A stretch of DNA of 64,000 bases from Lepidodermella squamata (Eukaryota > Gastrotricha). Of the stretch, positions 34,160 through 43,319 are shown piece after piece (position 1 is the stretch's first letter; each line of letters opens with the position of its first letter). A program made the position numbers and the translations under genes. The DNA is taken from assembly GCA_047495785.1 (NCBI GenBank), contig JBLDXI010000002.1, positions 930,001 through 994,000 of the forward strand, read 5' to 3'. Under the pieces are notes generated by a model. The model was not told the DNA's origin. It made no database searches and was given only the letters and a program-made list of their open reading frames with translations.

Positions 34160-34528
34160 ATGAGCATCATGCTATCGATGAATCGCAAATGGTTCGGAGG
34201 CGACGCACATATCGTAAATACAGACTCTATGCCGCAACTCGACGACGTCCAGCAACGAAACGTCGTAGGCATTGATCGATCGTCAATCGATGAATTCACA
34301 CAGCGCATTGACGACAATCATCGTAACTTAGAGCCGTCTGAGGAACAGTCAAATCAAAGTAGCAGCGGTTGGACAGTCCAATTTCGGCGTAGTCTGAGAG
34401 TCGCATCAGTTGCCTTCTTTCTGACCGCCTGGCTTGTCACTGAAATATTTCGTGCAGCCAACGAATACCTTTGGTGTCGCAATAGTAGTATCCCACCCGA
34501 GTCATCAAATTATCAAAACAGGACATAA
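34160..34528 (+). CDS. Maverick hypothetical membrane protein, 122 aa
   Basis: The acidic, Asn/Gln-rich N-terminal half is followed by one hydrophobic helix (SVAFFLTAWLVTEIF, near residues 84-98) and a short Cys-containing tail. Starts at 34,169 and 34,178 are alternatives. It sits between the integrase and the penton-type capsid gene, 2 bp before the latter, on the same strand. Not recognised. Its position in the morphogenesis block suggests a virion or assembly role. Confidence 0.5.
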   Translation: MSIMLSMNRKWFGGDAHIVNTDSMPQLDDVQQRNVVGIDRSSIDEFTQRIDDNHRNLEPSEEQSNQSSSGWTVQFRRSLRVASVAFFLTAWLVTEIFRAANEYLWCRNSSIPPESSNYQNRT

Positions 34529-34530
34529 TA

Positions 34531-36381
34531 ATGACCGGTCATCAACAAATCAACTCATTTTACTTGTATCTACCAAGTAATTCGAGCATGTCCTACTACC
34601 CAGACAACAATCCAGCTTCATTTCAAGTTAAATTAGCGAATGAAATTGACCTCGGAGGTGTAGGTAACTGGGAAATGGGACTGATCGAGTATATAGGACC
34701 GGCTACTTGGGAAACTCTAGAAAAAACCAACTATTACGTGTTTAACTGCCATTACGTTATTGGGGAAAAATTCCCGGACGATCCGTTTACGAGTGGGGAC
34801 GCCTTCGAATGCAGTGTCGGTGGAGCTTACTATCCATCCCCTGAGGATTTAGTAGAGCATATGACAAGGTCAAATCCCAAGCCTAACGATATAATTATTG
34901 ATTACGATCGAGTAATCAACCGGGTATCGCTGAGAATCCGCCAAGGGAGTGAGTGGGGGCTGTACATACCTGAGAACTTGGCTAACGTCTTAGGGTTTCC
35001 TGGGGCGGTTCTCGCTATCAATTACTATGATGAGTCAGAAGTAGAGCAGGGCTCTAATCGGGATATATGGTTCGCTAAAGATTTCCAGGGGCTATTAGGT
35101 TATTTTGTGCATGGCTATAAGGTGAATAGACCCCTTATTCACGGTCCGCTGCATCGAATGGAAGGCAATCGATTATGGTACCGCGGCAGAGTCCACACAG
35201 TGGATGAACCGTCAGGTCTAAAACGTGCACGAAGGGACGCAGCTGGACCTGTGCCGGATGCAGAGACGTTCAATGAGGTAGACATGTCATCTCTAATTAT
35301 TAAGCTGAGTGGAAAACGAGGAAATGATCTCGATGAAACACAACCACAGAAAGCACCAATGGCATCTGCAACAACGAAAACAACAACAACAACAACGATG
35401 AATGGAGCGAAAACAACAGCAGCGGTGAAATCTACGGCAACCACGGCGGAGCCACCCAAGACGGTGACGTCTACGACAACCAGTGCGGTGCCACCCAAGA
35501 CGTCTACGGCAACCAGTGCGGTGCCACCCAAGACGTCAACGACAACCAGTGTGGCACCAACCACAGCTGCGACGGTGACGTCAACGGCAACCAGTGCGGT
35601 GCCAACCAAGACGGTGACGTCTACGACAACCACTGCGTCAACGACAACCAGTGCGGTGCCACCCAAGACGTCTACGGCAACCACTGCGTCAACGGCAACC
35701 AGTGCGGTGCCACTCAAGACGTCAACGGTAACCAATGTGGCACCAACCACAGCTGCGACGGTGACCTCAACGGCAACCAGTGCGGTGCCACCCAAGACGT
35801 CAACGGTAACCAGTGCGACACCAACCACAGCCGCGACGGTGACGTCAACGGCAACCAGTGCGACACCAACCACAACGACCACCGTCGCCATCGCACCATC
35901 GCAAACGCCGTCTGATACTCGTAACACAGAAATCTCTGGCGAGGAACCACCAGCGCAACCGGGTCAAAAACGACAACGACTATCGGATATCCTTGACGTG
36001 GAAGACGATGAGGTGAAAATTGGCAATTGGCAAATCGAGACGTCATATCTAGTGTACCATCTATCGAAAACTGAGAAAAAAGTGGCGCCGTATGCAGTGC
36101 AACTAGATTACGGCCTACCATTTATCTGGATGTATTGTGACGTTCTAGAGAGTATAGTTGTGGGAGATGTGAAATCACCCTTATTGCGTATTATCCCTAC
36201 AGAGAAAAATGTCGAACGGAAAGCAGTATTTTCTGTATCTTTTAAAAAACCAATATATGTTAAAATTCAACGTCGTATATTAGATACTATTGCTCTGAGT
36301 CTATATAAAGACAGTGGTCGGCGTATAGCCTTCCAGTCTGGCAAATCAATCGCTGTTGTTCACATCCGTCCTATTGTGTAA
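34531..36381 (+). CDS. Penton-type minor capsid protein with mucin-like insert
   Basis: 616 residues. The N-terminal block (FYLYLPSNSSMSYYPDN, then NWEMGLIEY) matches the conserved start of the Maverick minor capsid (penton) protein family. The C-terminal part (from about residue 490) also looks folded. Between them, residues about 270-470 are a Thr/Ala/Pro/Val repeat region built from units such as TSAVPPKTSTAT, encoded by a coding minisatellite (about 35,370-35,890). Typical family members lack such an insert, as far as I know. It could be a glycosylated spike on the penton. Assignment rests on the N-terminal signature and on position next to the major capsid gene. Confidence 0.75.
   Translation: MTGHQQINSFYLYLPSNSSMSYYPDNNPASFQVKLANEIDLGGVGNWEMGLIEYIGPATWETLEKTNYYVFNCHYVIGEKFPDDPFTSGDAFECSVGGAYYPSPEDLVEHMTRSNPKPNDIIIDYDRVINRVSLRIRQGSEWGLYIPENLANVLGFPGAVLAINYYDESEVEQGSNRDIWFAKDFQGLLGYFVHGYKVNRPLIHGPLHRMEGNRLWYRGRVHTVDEPSGLKRARRDAAGPVPDAETFNEVDMSSLIIKLSGKRGNDLDETQPQKAPMASATTKTTTTTTMNGAKTTAAVKSTATTAEPPKTVTSTTTSAVPPKTSTATSAVPPKTSTTTSVAPTTAATVTSTATSAVPTKTVTSTTTTASTTTSAVPPKTSTATTASTATSAVPLKTSTVTNVAPTTAATVTSTATSAVPPKTSTVTSATPTTAATVTSTATSATPTTTTTVAIAPSQTPSDTRNTEISGEEPPAQPGQKRQRLSDILDVEDDEVKIGNWQIETSYLVYHLSKTEKKVAPYAVQLDYGLPFIWMYCDVLESIVVGDVKSPLLRIIPTEKNVERKAVFSVSFKKPIYVKIQRRILDTIALSLYKDSGRRIAFQSGKSIAVVHIRPIV
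35380..35890 (+). repeat. Coding minisatellite in the minor capsid gene
   Basis: Imperfect repeats of GTCTACGGCAACCAGTGCGG-like units, variably combined, all in one frame and coding for Thr/Ser/Ala/Pro-rich sequence. Length is likely to vary between copies of the element. Confidence 0.75.
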
Positions 36382-36413
36382 TTGCCGTTATTAATAAAAA
36401 TAATAAAAACGCT

Positions 36414-36839
36414 ATGCACAGTGCAGATGTTTACGAGAATTTTTTGTTACATCAGGCCGGTTACGGTAACATTGAAGCCTTTCGAGGGCAGCAGATAGTA
36501 TTTCCATCGTATCAGTCTGGAGGTGGTTTTGGCAGTGCAGCCGTTGGTTTTTTGAGAAAGCATTTTATACCATTACTAGCTCCTATTTTCAAAAATATAA
36601 CGGCCACAACGGCCAATATTGCCCAGGATCTGATTGAGAAGAAGGGTGGTGACACGGGCGCAATATTCAAAGCAAGGGCTCTCGAAGGCGCAAAATCATT
36701 AGGAAAGGATGTACTTAGCTATGCCTCGAACCAAATCGGGTCTGGGGTGGCTAGGCGCAAGCGAAAGAGAAAAGTCGCCGCAACAAATCAACGCACTCGT
36801 GGTGGGAAACGCGGTAGATCAAGACGCGTTTTCATGTAA
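36414..36839 (+). CDS. Small basic virion protein (core or pVI-like)
   Basis: 141 residues. A Gly-rich start (SGGGFGSAAVGFLRKHFIPL) leads into an amphipathic helical middle and a strongly basic tail (ARRKRKRKVAAT then GGKRGRSRRVF). A short protein with this build lies next to the capsid genes in many Mavericks and adinto-like viruses, where it is thought to be a DNA-condensing or membrane-active minor virion protein. The basic tail fits DNA binding or nuclear import. The exact equivalence is not certain. Confidence 0.65.
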   Translation: MHSADVYENFLLHQAGYGNIEAFRGQQIVFPSYQSGGGFGSAAVGFLRKHFIPLLAPIFKNITATTANIAQDLIEKKGGDTGAIFKARALEGAKSLGKDVLSYASNQIGSGVARRKRKRKVAATNQRTRGGKRGRSRRVFM

Positions 36840-36843
36840 AAAG

Positions 36844-36854
36844 TATATATAAAA
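36844..36854 (+). promoter_or_regulatory. TATATATAAAA box upstream of the major capsid gene
   Basis: Perfect TATA-type motif about 42 bp before the capsid start codon, at a distance compatible with transcription starting in the short leader. Confidence 0.55.
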
Positions 36855-36895
36855 CACACTAGTGTGCAATCCTCATCGAATAGTATGCGCTAGCA

Positions 36896-38281
36896 ATGTT
36901 CATTCACCCGTCGTCTGAGAGCGCTCTTAGAGCTGAACTCGATGTGTTCAGTATAAGCCCGACACAGGTTGAAATAGAAGGAAACTACATCACAGAGTAT
37001 GCTCCAACATCGTCAATTGTAAATCAAACCCGCCTAGACTTCGATGTTTGTACTTCAAACGACTGGACAGACCTGAGTCGCAGTTACATTGAAATTCGGT
37101 GTAGAATCATCAACGGAACTGACGCAACAAAGAAAGTCGACGGTGACGTCGCTGCTATCAACCTGCTGTTGCATTCGATGTTTTCACAGGTCGACATGTT
37201 TCTCGGTAATACTCAAATCACGGAAAGTTCCCCGACCTACCCTTATCGCGCTCTAATATCGACGATACTTAGCTATGACATTGCAGCTAAGGAGACATAT
37301 CTACCTCTCCAGGGATATTACGCTGACGAGGCGGGGAAGCTCAATGATATGGTGAACTCGGCGACTGGGGTAGATCCTGTCACAACCATGTCCAACGGAT
37401 TCAAAGTTAGGAAGGAGGTATCAGCGAAGGGAACCACCATGCTACTTATCGGAAAGCCGGTAACTTATATATTTTATCATTTGAAATGTACATTTAATAA
37501 AAATGAATAAATATAGCATCTCGAAATGTTCAACCAGCCTAAATTTTTGGTACCTAACATGAGTTTCCGGCTGTCATTCATTCGATCGCCCGACTCATTC
37601 GTTTTGATGTACCCTGATTCGAGCAAGTCTTATAAATTGGAGATTTTAGACGCAAAGTTAATGATCAGACGTGTTCGGGTCACTCCGCAATACACGCTCG
37701 GCTTACAAAAAGCACTCCTAAAAACCAATTGTCGATATCCGTTGAATCGAAATTGGATCAAAACGGTCAACTTACAGAAAGGATCCTTCACGTACAACTT
37801 GTCAAATATCATAATTGGACGCATCCCGAGGCGAATGATTATGTGTCTTGTGAAAGATTCGGAAATGAAGGGATCTGCTCAAACTAATCCGTTCAATTTC
37901 ATTCACGCCAAATTACAGCGAATATCGGTATTCATAGATTCCGAGCAGGTAGTCAACAGCCCATTGGAACTTGACTATTCAACCGGTCAAGTTGCGCGAG
38001 GCCTTCACAGCTTGAACCAGTGTCTATTTCCCTATTCAAAGAAGAATAATGGCATCACCCTAAAAGAGTATTCAAAAGAGGGAGGCTATAATTTCTGGGG
38101 TTGGGATCTGAGCAGTGATAGTAGTAGAAGTTTGTTCAGCCTGGTTCGTACCGGGGTTTTACGTATCGATTTGGTGTTCGCAGAAGCACTAGCTGAAAAT
38201 TTGAATTTACTCCTCTACTTTGAATCCGATCAAATTCTGGAAATTACGTGGAATCGAGCTGTCGTGGTAGATTTTAGCTAA
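36896..38281 (+). CDS. MCP: Double-jelly-roll major capsid protein, one intron
   Basis: Exons 36896-37459 and 37517-38281 with a 57-bp intron (GTAACT...ATATAG) give 442 residues. The N-terminal pattern (SALRAELDVFSISPTQ, then LLLHSMFSQVDMFLGN and YPYRALISTILSYD) is the conserved start of the Polinton/adintovirus major capsid family. After the junction, FLVPNMSFRLSFIRSPD continues the same alignment, so the intron model is well supported; unspliced reading stops soon after the donor. The stop codon overlaps the next start (TAATG). Role: capsomer of an icosahedral virion. Confidence 0.92.
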
Positions 38282-38955
38282 TGTCAGCATTCGGACCGTA
38301 TAATGATAGGACAAGTAGTCTTAATTCTGTCCAACTTGAATGTATGCTAGCCTACGCAGATTGCTGTCTTCAGCATGTTCCTGTGAGGCGGGTGTTACCG
38401 TGGGATCACCTAATACACGGTTTCGCGTCGCATACTGTACGACCGATGGCATTCATTGTAAATACAGATGCTAGCGGCATGCCTGGGTCGCACTGGCTAG
38501 CAATTTACATCGGGTCTAACCCAGAAAATCCACCGCTGTTTTTCGATAGCTACGGGCAAAGTGCTGGCTATTATAATGCCGCGATTGAAAACTATTTAGA
38601 AACTATATCTGCAGCGCCTATTACGGCATACGAGTATAATACTAAATGCTGGCAAGCTCAGAAATCACGGGCATGCGGCTATTACTGTTACTACTTCTTA
38701 TATTTGGCGGCAAGAGGTGCTAGCCTAGAAATGATTTGCCGATTTTTAGCAACTGCCGCAGACCATCGTCAAACGACAGTAGATGAATTTGTGTACAATC
38801 AGGTGAATAAAATCATATATAAAATTCAAGCGGTGGTTGTAAATAGCAAGAATCGACAACGCAATTCGTGTTCTGCCCAGGAATGCAAGTCGCTGGCGGA
38901 GCACGGGCTGAGGTTGAGTTCGACCTTAGCCTGCAAGCGCCATTCACTAGTCTAA
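38281..38955 (+). CDS. Adenain-like cysteine protease
   Basis: 224 residues. Catalytic set in order: His71 in GSHWLAIYI, Asp89 in FFDSYG, Gln125 in WQAQKSRAC and Cys132 in the same block. The seven-residue Gln-Cys spacing matches adenovirus-type proteases. It starts on the last base of the capsid stop codon and its C-terminus overlaps the ATPase frame by about 73 nt. Family role: processing of virion precursor proteins during maturation. The last about 40 residues lack conserved features and may have been extended by overlap. Confidence 0.88.
   Translation: MSAFGPYNDRTSSLNSVQLECMLAYADCCLQHVPVRRVLPWDHLIHGFASHTVRPMAFIVNTDASGMPGSHWLAIYIGSNPENPPLFFDSYGQSAGYYNAAIENYLETISAAPITAYEYNTKCWQAQKSRACGYYCYYFLYLAARGASLEMICRFLATAADHRQTTVDEFVYNQVNKIIYKIQAVVVNSKNRQRNSCSAQECKSLAEHGLRLSSTLACKRHSLV
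38816..38824 (+). promoter_or_regulatory. TATATAAAA motif upstream of the packaging ATPase
   Basis: Lies inside the protease coding region, about 60 bp before the ATPase ATG at 38,883. Confidence 0.45.
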
Positions 38956-39590
38956 TAATCGGTCCTAGCTCATCTGGTAAAACGCATCTAATCAGGCAGC
39001 TGTTAAATGACACAGATTCGATAACGCCGAGGCCCAATCGAATTATATGGTATCACGGAGTGACGCAACAGGTGCATGATGTCATTCGTCAAGAAGTGCT
39101 AGCTAGTCGCAAAATCGATATCGAATTTCGCACTAATGGGCTTGAAGACCTACATTTCGATGAATTTTCGACAACAGCTACGACAGCACCAGCCTCGCAC
39201 AGCTTACTTATAATTGATGACCTTTATGATGTAGCTAAAAATTCTGATAAGGTGGCGCAATTATTTTTCAAGTATTCTCATCATATGAATTTATCTGTTT
39301 TCCTAACTCAGAATAATATATATCCTAGAGGCAGTAGAAGTAAAGATATGGCTGTAAATACGCACTATTTGTTTTTGTTTCGTAATCGCGGTGATATGCG
39401 TCAATTCAGATACTTGGCAGGGCAAATTGAAAATAATTGGCGATTTCTAGTGGATGCATATGAGACTGAGACTGCAGAGAGTCATCACTACTTATTGATT
39501 GATCTAACACCCGGCTGCCCAGATTCATTGAGATACCGAACAGGGGTCGGATCTAAACCTGGAGTGGTGTACTTGCCTACTGAATCGTAA
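38883..39590 (+). CDS. FtsK/HerA-type genome-packaging ATPase
   Basis: About 235 residues from the ATG at 38883; the frame extends upstream only with non-ATG codons. The Walker A motif is IIGPSSSGKTHL and Walker B is LLIIDDLYD. A sensor-like segment (SVFLTQNNIYP) follows at the usual spacing. The set and order fit the A32-like packaging ATPases found in Polintons and related viruses, which pump DNA into the capsid. It overlaps the protease 3' end. Confidence 0.88.
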   Translation: MQVAGGARAEVEFDLSLQAPFTSLIIGPSSSGKTHLIRQLLNDTDSITPRPNRIIWYHGVTQQVHDVIRQEVLASRKIDIEFRTNGLEDLHFDEFSTTATTAPASHSLLIIDDLYDVAKNSDKVAQLFFKYSHHMNLSVFLTQNNIYPRGSRSKDMAVNTHYLFLFRNRGDMRQFRYLAGQIENNWRFLVDAYETETAESHHYLLIDLTPGCPDSLRYRTGVGSKPGVVYLPTES

Positions 39591-39623
39591 AAATTTGATT
39601 ATCTTGAACGATGTGAAATAAAT

Positions 39624-40136
39624 ATGTATAAAGAAATAAACTTGCCGTTGTTTTTTCGCGTATTTCTATCTCTCTCTTGCACAGGTAACGTGTACACGCA
39701 CATGCATCGCCAGGAAAGCAGTAAAAAGCAACGCACGTTAGGGTTCATCGAGCAGATAATTCAAGCTGGTAGCGATGAAAAACGGCGTCAGTTGTTATCT
39801 ATAGCTACAGATACTGTAATAAAAGTGATCACAGAAATTTGTATGAACATATTAGCTAAAAATCTCTCCGTGCCCGAGAGCGATGCAGTAAAATTTCGTA
39901 AAAATCGCGCGGCAATGAAACGCTTATGTCATTCCAATCGGTCAGTGTCCGCCAACCGCAGGTTACTGTGCAATCATGCGCCTCAGCGCGGCGGAGCAGC
40001 CATCGTGGTACCAATGCTCACAGCCGCTGCAAGTAAGTTTACTATGCGCGCGCAATTGAAATCTATATATAAAACGTATCACGCAGGTTTACTACCTAAA
40101 ATCATCGAATCAATCATTGCAGCTAGGTCGAAATAA
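39624..40136 (+). CDS. Conserved small Maverick virion-associated protein
   Basis: Up to 170 residues; the ATG at 39702 (MHRQESSKK) is the more likely start because the preceding stretch resembles an intron-like T-rich leader. A helical N-terminal half with Leu/Ile spacing leads to a basic Arg/Asn segment and then a QRGG motif followed by a small hydrophobic tail. This layout matches a short protein conserved beside the ATPase in many Mavericks. Its function is unknown to me; a minor virion component is plausible. Confidence 0.6.
   Translation: MYKEINLPLFFRVFLSLSCTGNVYTHMHRQESSKKQRTLGFIEQIIQAGSDEKRRQLLSIATDTVIKVITEICMNILAKNLSVPESDAVKFRKNRAAMKRLCHSNRSVSANRRLLCNHAPQRGGAAIVVPMLTAAASKFTMRAQLKSIYKTYHAGLLPKIIESIIAARSK
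40064..40074 (+). promoter_or_regulatory. TATATATAAAA motif upstream of the 369-aa gene
   Basis: Within the 3' end of the preceding gene, about 66 bp before the next ATG at 40,140. Same motif as at 36,844. Confidence 0.45.
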
Positions 40137-40139
40137 GTG

Positions 40140-41246
40140 ATGGTACAGCCGCAGCAGCAAAAGAGAAAGTATGCTCGCAAATATGCACTCGTTCCCGTAG
40201 TCACCAGCACCACAGCAGTTGCGACGGCGCCGGCACAACAGCCGACAACAGCTGAGAATATCAGCGCAAAGCGACTGGCGCGTGAAGCTGTCGAACAGCC
40301 GCAAAAATCTCAGCTCAAAAATAAAGTTGAATCCTTGATCGACATTCTGTTTAGCGATGGCGGTGATGGTGGCGGCGATGGTGATGATAACGCGCGAGTT
40401 AAATTGCTCAAATTCGAATCCGCGTTCCGAGATTTTCATCGTATTGTCAATGAAATAAAAACACATGAAGATGCGCAGCAGAAACGTGAAGATGACGACG
40501 ACGGGCGCAGCAGAGCAGAAGCTGCCGCGACAATCGATGCACCGCAGCGCCGACAGCACCGACAACGACAGCGTCAACTGTCGACGTTGAGACAGGTACT
40601 TGGTCGGCGGCTATCTACTGTGATAAAGCAAGAACCACCGCCAGCGATTGATATATCGCCAATTGTCGACGCACAACAACAACAAAACAGACCGCCGCAG
40701 CAGCTCTCTACCTCGACACCGATCACCACAGCCGGGCCGGCGGGCGGGCGGGCGGCGGCGGGCGGGCCTCCGGCGGCGCCAAGTGTCGTAGCTGGCGATC
40801 TGATCAGAGAATCACCCATGTTCGATGAGGAGCGAATATTACGTGATTTTGCGAAGGCCCCACAAAAGCAACGTAAGGCTATTGCTGATGTTTTGTCGCA
40901 CTATCGAACAACTCGCCAGGATAATATCATTGTTACGGACAATAGCAGTAAGATTCGGCTAAAATCAGCTCCTATCAGTGACGCTATTGGCGTGAATGAA
41001 TTCATAGATCAAATAACATCTAAAAGTAGTAATAGTACTAGTAATGAGAAACGTGATAAAATACGAGCACTAGTTGCACACTCTGGGTTTACTTCACAGC
41101 AAATCGTGAACCCTGTTTTCCAGCGATCTATAATAAGTCTGCGCGGTGCCAGCGATGATGCAAACAGTAATAACATGCAAGTAGGAGGGAGTTATAGAAT
41201 TGGCAATGTTCTGTGGAAGCGATGGCGTCCAAGCAAAAGTAATTAG
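40140..41246 (+). CDS. Maverick low-complexity virion-type protein, 368 aa
   Basis: The start is at the ATG 40140. The N-terminal half is rich in Gln, Ala, Asp and Arg with a Gly/Ala-rich hinge (GRAAAGGPPAAP). The C-terminal half (about residues 225-368) looks folded and ends in basic residues. A similar two-part protein lies at this position in many Mavericks. No enzymatic motif. It ends near AT-rich sequence shared with the convergent metallophosphoesterase gene. Confidence 0.55.
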   Translation: MVQPQQQKRKYARKYALVPVVTSTTAVATAPAQQPTTAENISAKRLAREAVEQPQKSQLKNKVESLIDILFSDGGDGGGDGDDNARVKLLKFESAFRDFHRIVNEIKTHEDAQQKREDDDDGRSRAEAAATIDAPQRRQHRQRQRQLSTLRQVLGRRLSTVIKQEPPPAIDISPIVDAQQQQNRPPQQLSTSTPITTAGPAGGRAAAGGPPAAPSVVAGDLIRESPMFDEERILRDFAKAPQKQRKAIADVLSHYRTTRQDNIIVTDNSSKIRLKSAPISDAIGVNEFIDQITSKSSNSTSNEKRDKIRALVAHSGFTSQQIVNPVFQRSIISLRGASDDANSNNMQVGGSYRIGNVLWKRWRPSKSN

Positions 41247-41400
41247 GAGACAAGGAAAACGATCGGCATTTGATACGGTTGATTATAACGATCGCACATG
41301 CTAGCATTTATGAAATTTGTTTTATCATTTCGCACTGAACCGTGTGCTATAAAATAAAAACTCGATATAAACCATGAATGTGTGTTTGTATGTTTTTCAA

Positions 41401-42506
41401 CTAGCCTTCATGAACATGGCCGAATACGTGAACAGCCAAGTTTAATCGATTGGCAACATGATTCGTCAGCGCCAAGCACCCGTAATGTTTGCCGCTCTCG
41501 GTGGCGTCAAGTACGCCTGCGCACGGGCCGTGGGTTAACAGAATGTCTGTGTTATCAGGTATTTGCTTCCATTTCTCATCGAGACTAGCTCCGCGAGTTA
41601 GCGTGAACGCACGATGAGCGGTGCAGCTGATTGGCGGATGTGGTGTCCTAAAGAAATAAAAAAAAAAAGATAGGAAGATAGATAGAAAGAAAGATTATAC
41701 CATGGCGATCCGTAGATTAACAGCCCGTTGACCCAAATAGAGTCATCCTGCAGGTAAGTGATATTATCCCCATAGTAGCGGCATGTCTCGTCCCAGATGA
41801 ATTTTGGATATTGCTGTAGCGACCGGTCGTGATTTCCAGCGATGAAAATGATGGATTGGAAATGAGGCGATAGTTTTCCCAATATTTTCAGAAACGCTAT
41901 GACCTCTTTACGACTACCGTAGCTAGTTGCATCGCCCGTATGTACCAGTACGTCTGCGTGCACTCGGTTTTGATCTGACAAGACGCTTTCGAAAAAATCC
42001 TCGCCGTGAGTATCAGAGATAGCGAGGAACTTTGTCCTCTTGTGGCTTGGCGAATAAACCATTCGCCTATCATCATCATTACCATCATTTGTCTGCTTGC
42101 GTCCGTCATTACGAAAGGCCCTGACGAGCATCAATGTACCGTCCATAACACGGCTCACACCGCCGAGAGCATCTTCGTAATCACCATTCTCGTCAACCGC
42201 TGATTGTAATGAGGCGACAAATTGGTTAAATGACTGCGCGGTTAAAAAAATATATAATATATATGACATTCATAGTATAAATATCACACATACCTTGTTC
42301 CCATGTATCAAAGTAAGGTAATTGATCGGTGATGTCAAGTCCTTCGGGCTGGTCCAGCAAACGCCCTTCTCCGGTATATCAGTGTCATCATACGAGTCGT
42401 CTGAATCAATGCCATCCATCGGCCATGCCTCATCGTCGTCGTCGTCACTACAGCGGAATACAGGTGCGTTTAATAATTCCATCTTTGCGAGAGAGCGCTC
42501 ATCCAT
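41401..42506 (-). CDS. MPPED/UPF0046-type metallophosphoesterase, three exons
   Basis: Exons 42506-42294, 42233-41701 and 41626-41401 keep phase (about 323 residues; an ATG at 42539 would add 11). Calcineurin-like metal motifs in order: AISDTHGE, HTGDATSYG, IAGNHDRS, then THGP and FGHVHEG. The order and the YGSPW block resemble MPPED1/2-family proteins, which are cyclic-nucleotide phosphodiesterase-like. Two acceptors compete at the last intron: one at 41,650 keeps the Trp-Thr-Pro after YGSP but shifts frame, and the one at 41,627 keeps frame. So either the domain is slightly shortened or the gene carries a small frameshift. It has acidic N-terminal residues. Cargo of unknown benefit to the element. 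Confidence 0.75.
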
Positions 42507-42661
42507 CTTTGCGAGCACGAGAGCACGAGAGAGAAACAAAATATTAATTAATATTAGCCTAAAATAAATAAAAATGTCAAAATAATAGTATATACATTTT
42601 ATTATTTACCCGCATGCACAATCGCAAACACAATAGGCGTTTATTTTTTAGGCGCGCATTT

Positions 42662-43225
42662 TTATTCGTCATCGATGATAATTACAGCCGACGGTGAATT
42701 TGGCGCTCTAACATCACGGCGCAACTTTTTATTTCGGCGCTGCTTAGTCATCGACGCAGCCGTGCAACCACGCTGTTTAGCATGCGGCGCCATCGAACAC
42801 TGTTCTGCCATTGTGCTGGTACCGACTGTAGGAGCAGCCGAAGTAGATGTGAATATACAATCTCGTTCATGTATAGCCAAAGTATTACGCGAGAAGGCGC
42901 CTTTACATCCGTTTCCTACGAATTTACAGCTAAATCGAAGGCGTTCATTAACCAGTTGCTTGACGATTCGTGGCGCAGGTTCGATGTCGAATAGCGTATG
43001 ATCACTACGACAAGTTGGACATTGGCGAATTGCGAAAATTGAAATCCTTGTACCATTAGGCTCCACGTCTTTTCTCAGAGCCATCATCATGCATTTCTCA
43101 CAGAAACAATGTCCGCACGCGTTGATGATGACTGGGTTTTCGAATAAACCCAGACATATAGCGCACTTAAGTTCTTCAATCGCATCAAGAGTGGATACAC
43201 ATCGGGATACCAAATCCTGCTCCAT
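42662..43225 (-). CDS. RING + TRAF-type zinc finger protein with SIM-like tail
   Basis: 187 residues, no intron. A C3HC4 RING spans about residues 20-73 (CAICLGLFENPVIINACGHC, FCEKC, then CPTC). It is followed by a TRAF/SIAH-type finger (CKFVGNGCKGAF...HERDC). A basic Ser-rich region ends in AVIIIDDE, a hydrophobic-acidic stretch like a SUMO-interacting motif. Together these suggest an E3 ubiquitin ligase that could recognise SUMOylated targets. It sits directly downstream of the PolB gene on the same strand, with 94 bp between. A host-factor-degrading role is inference only. Confidence 0.75.
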   Translation of the reverse strand: MEQDLVSRCVSTLDAIEELKCAICLGLFENPVIINACGHCFCEKCMMMALRKDVEPNGTRISIFAIRQCPTCRSDHTLFDIEPAPRIVKQLVNERLRFSCKFVGNGCKGAFSRNTLAIHERDCIFTSTSAAPTVGTSTMAEQCSMAPHAKQRGCTAASMTKQRRNKKLRRDVRAPNSPSAVIIIDDE

Positions 43226-43319
43226 GTCTCCGATCAGTGGTGAAGATAATATATATTACTAATGATCACTACGATTAATATATATAACATGTATTAACAC
43301 GGTATTAACGCGGTTATTA

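Noticed and set aside
35139-35927. 262-aa minus-strand frame rich in Val/Ala/Asp
   Set aside because: Reverse reading of the Thr/Ala/Pro minisatellite in the minor capsid gene.
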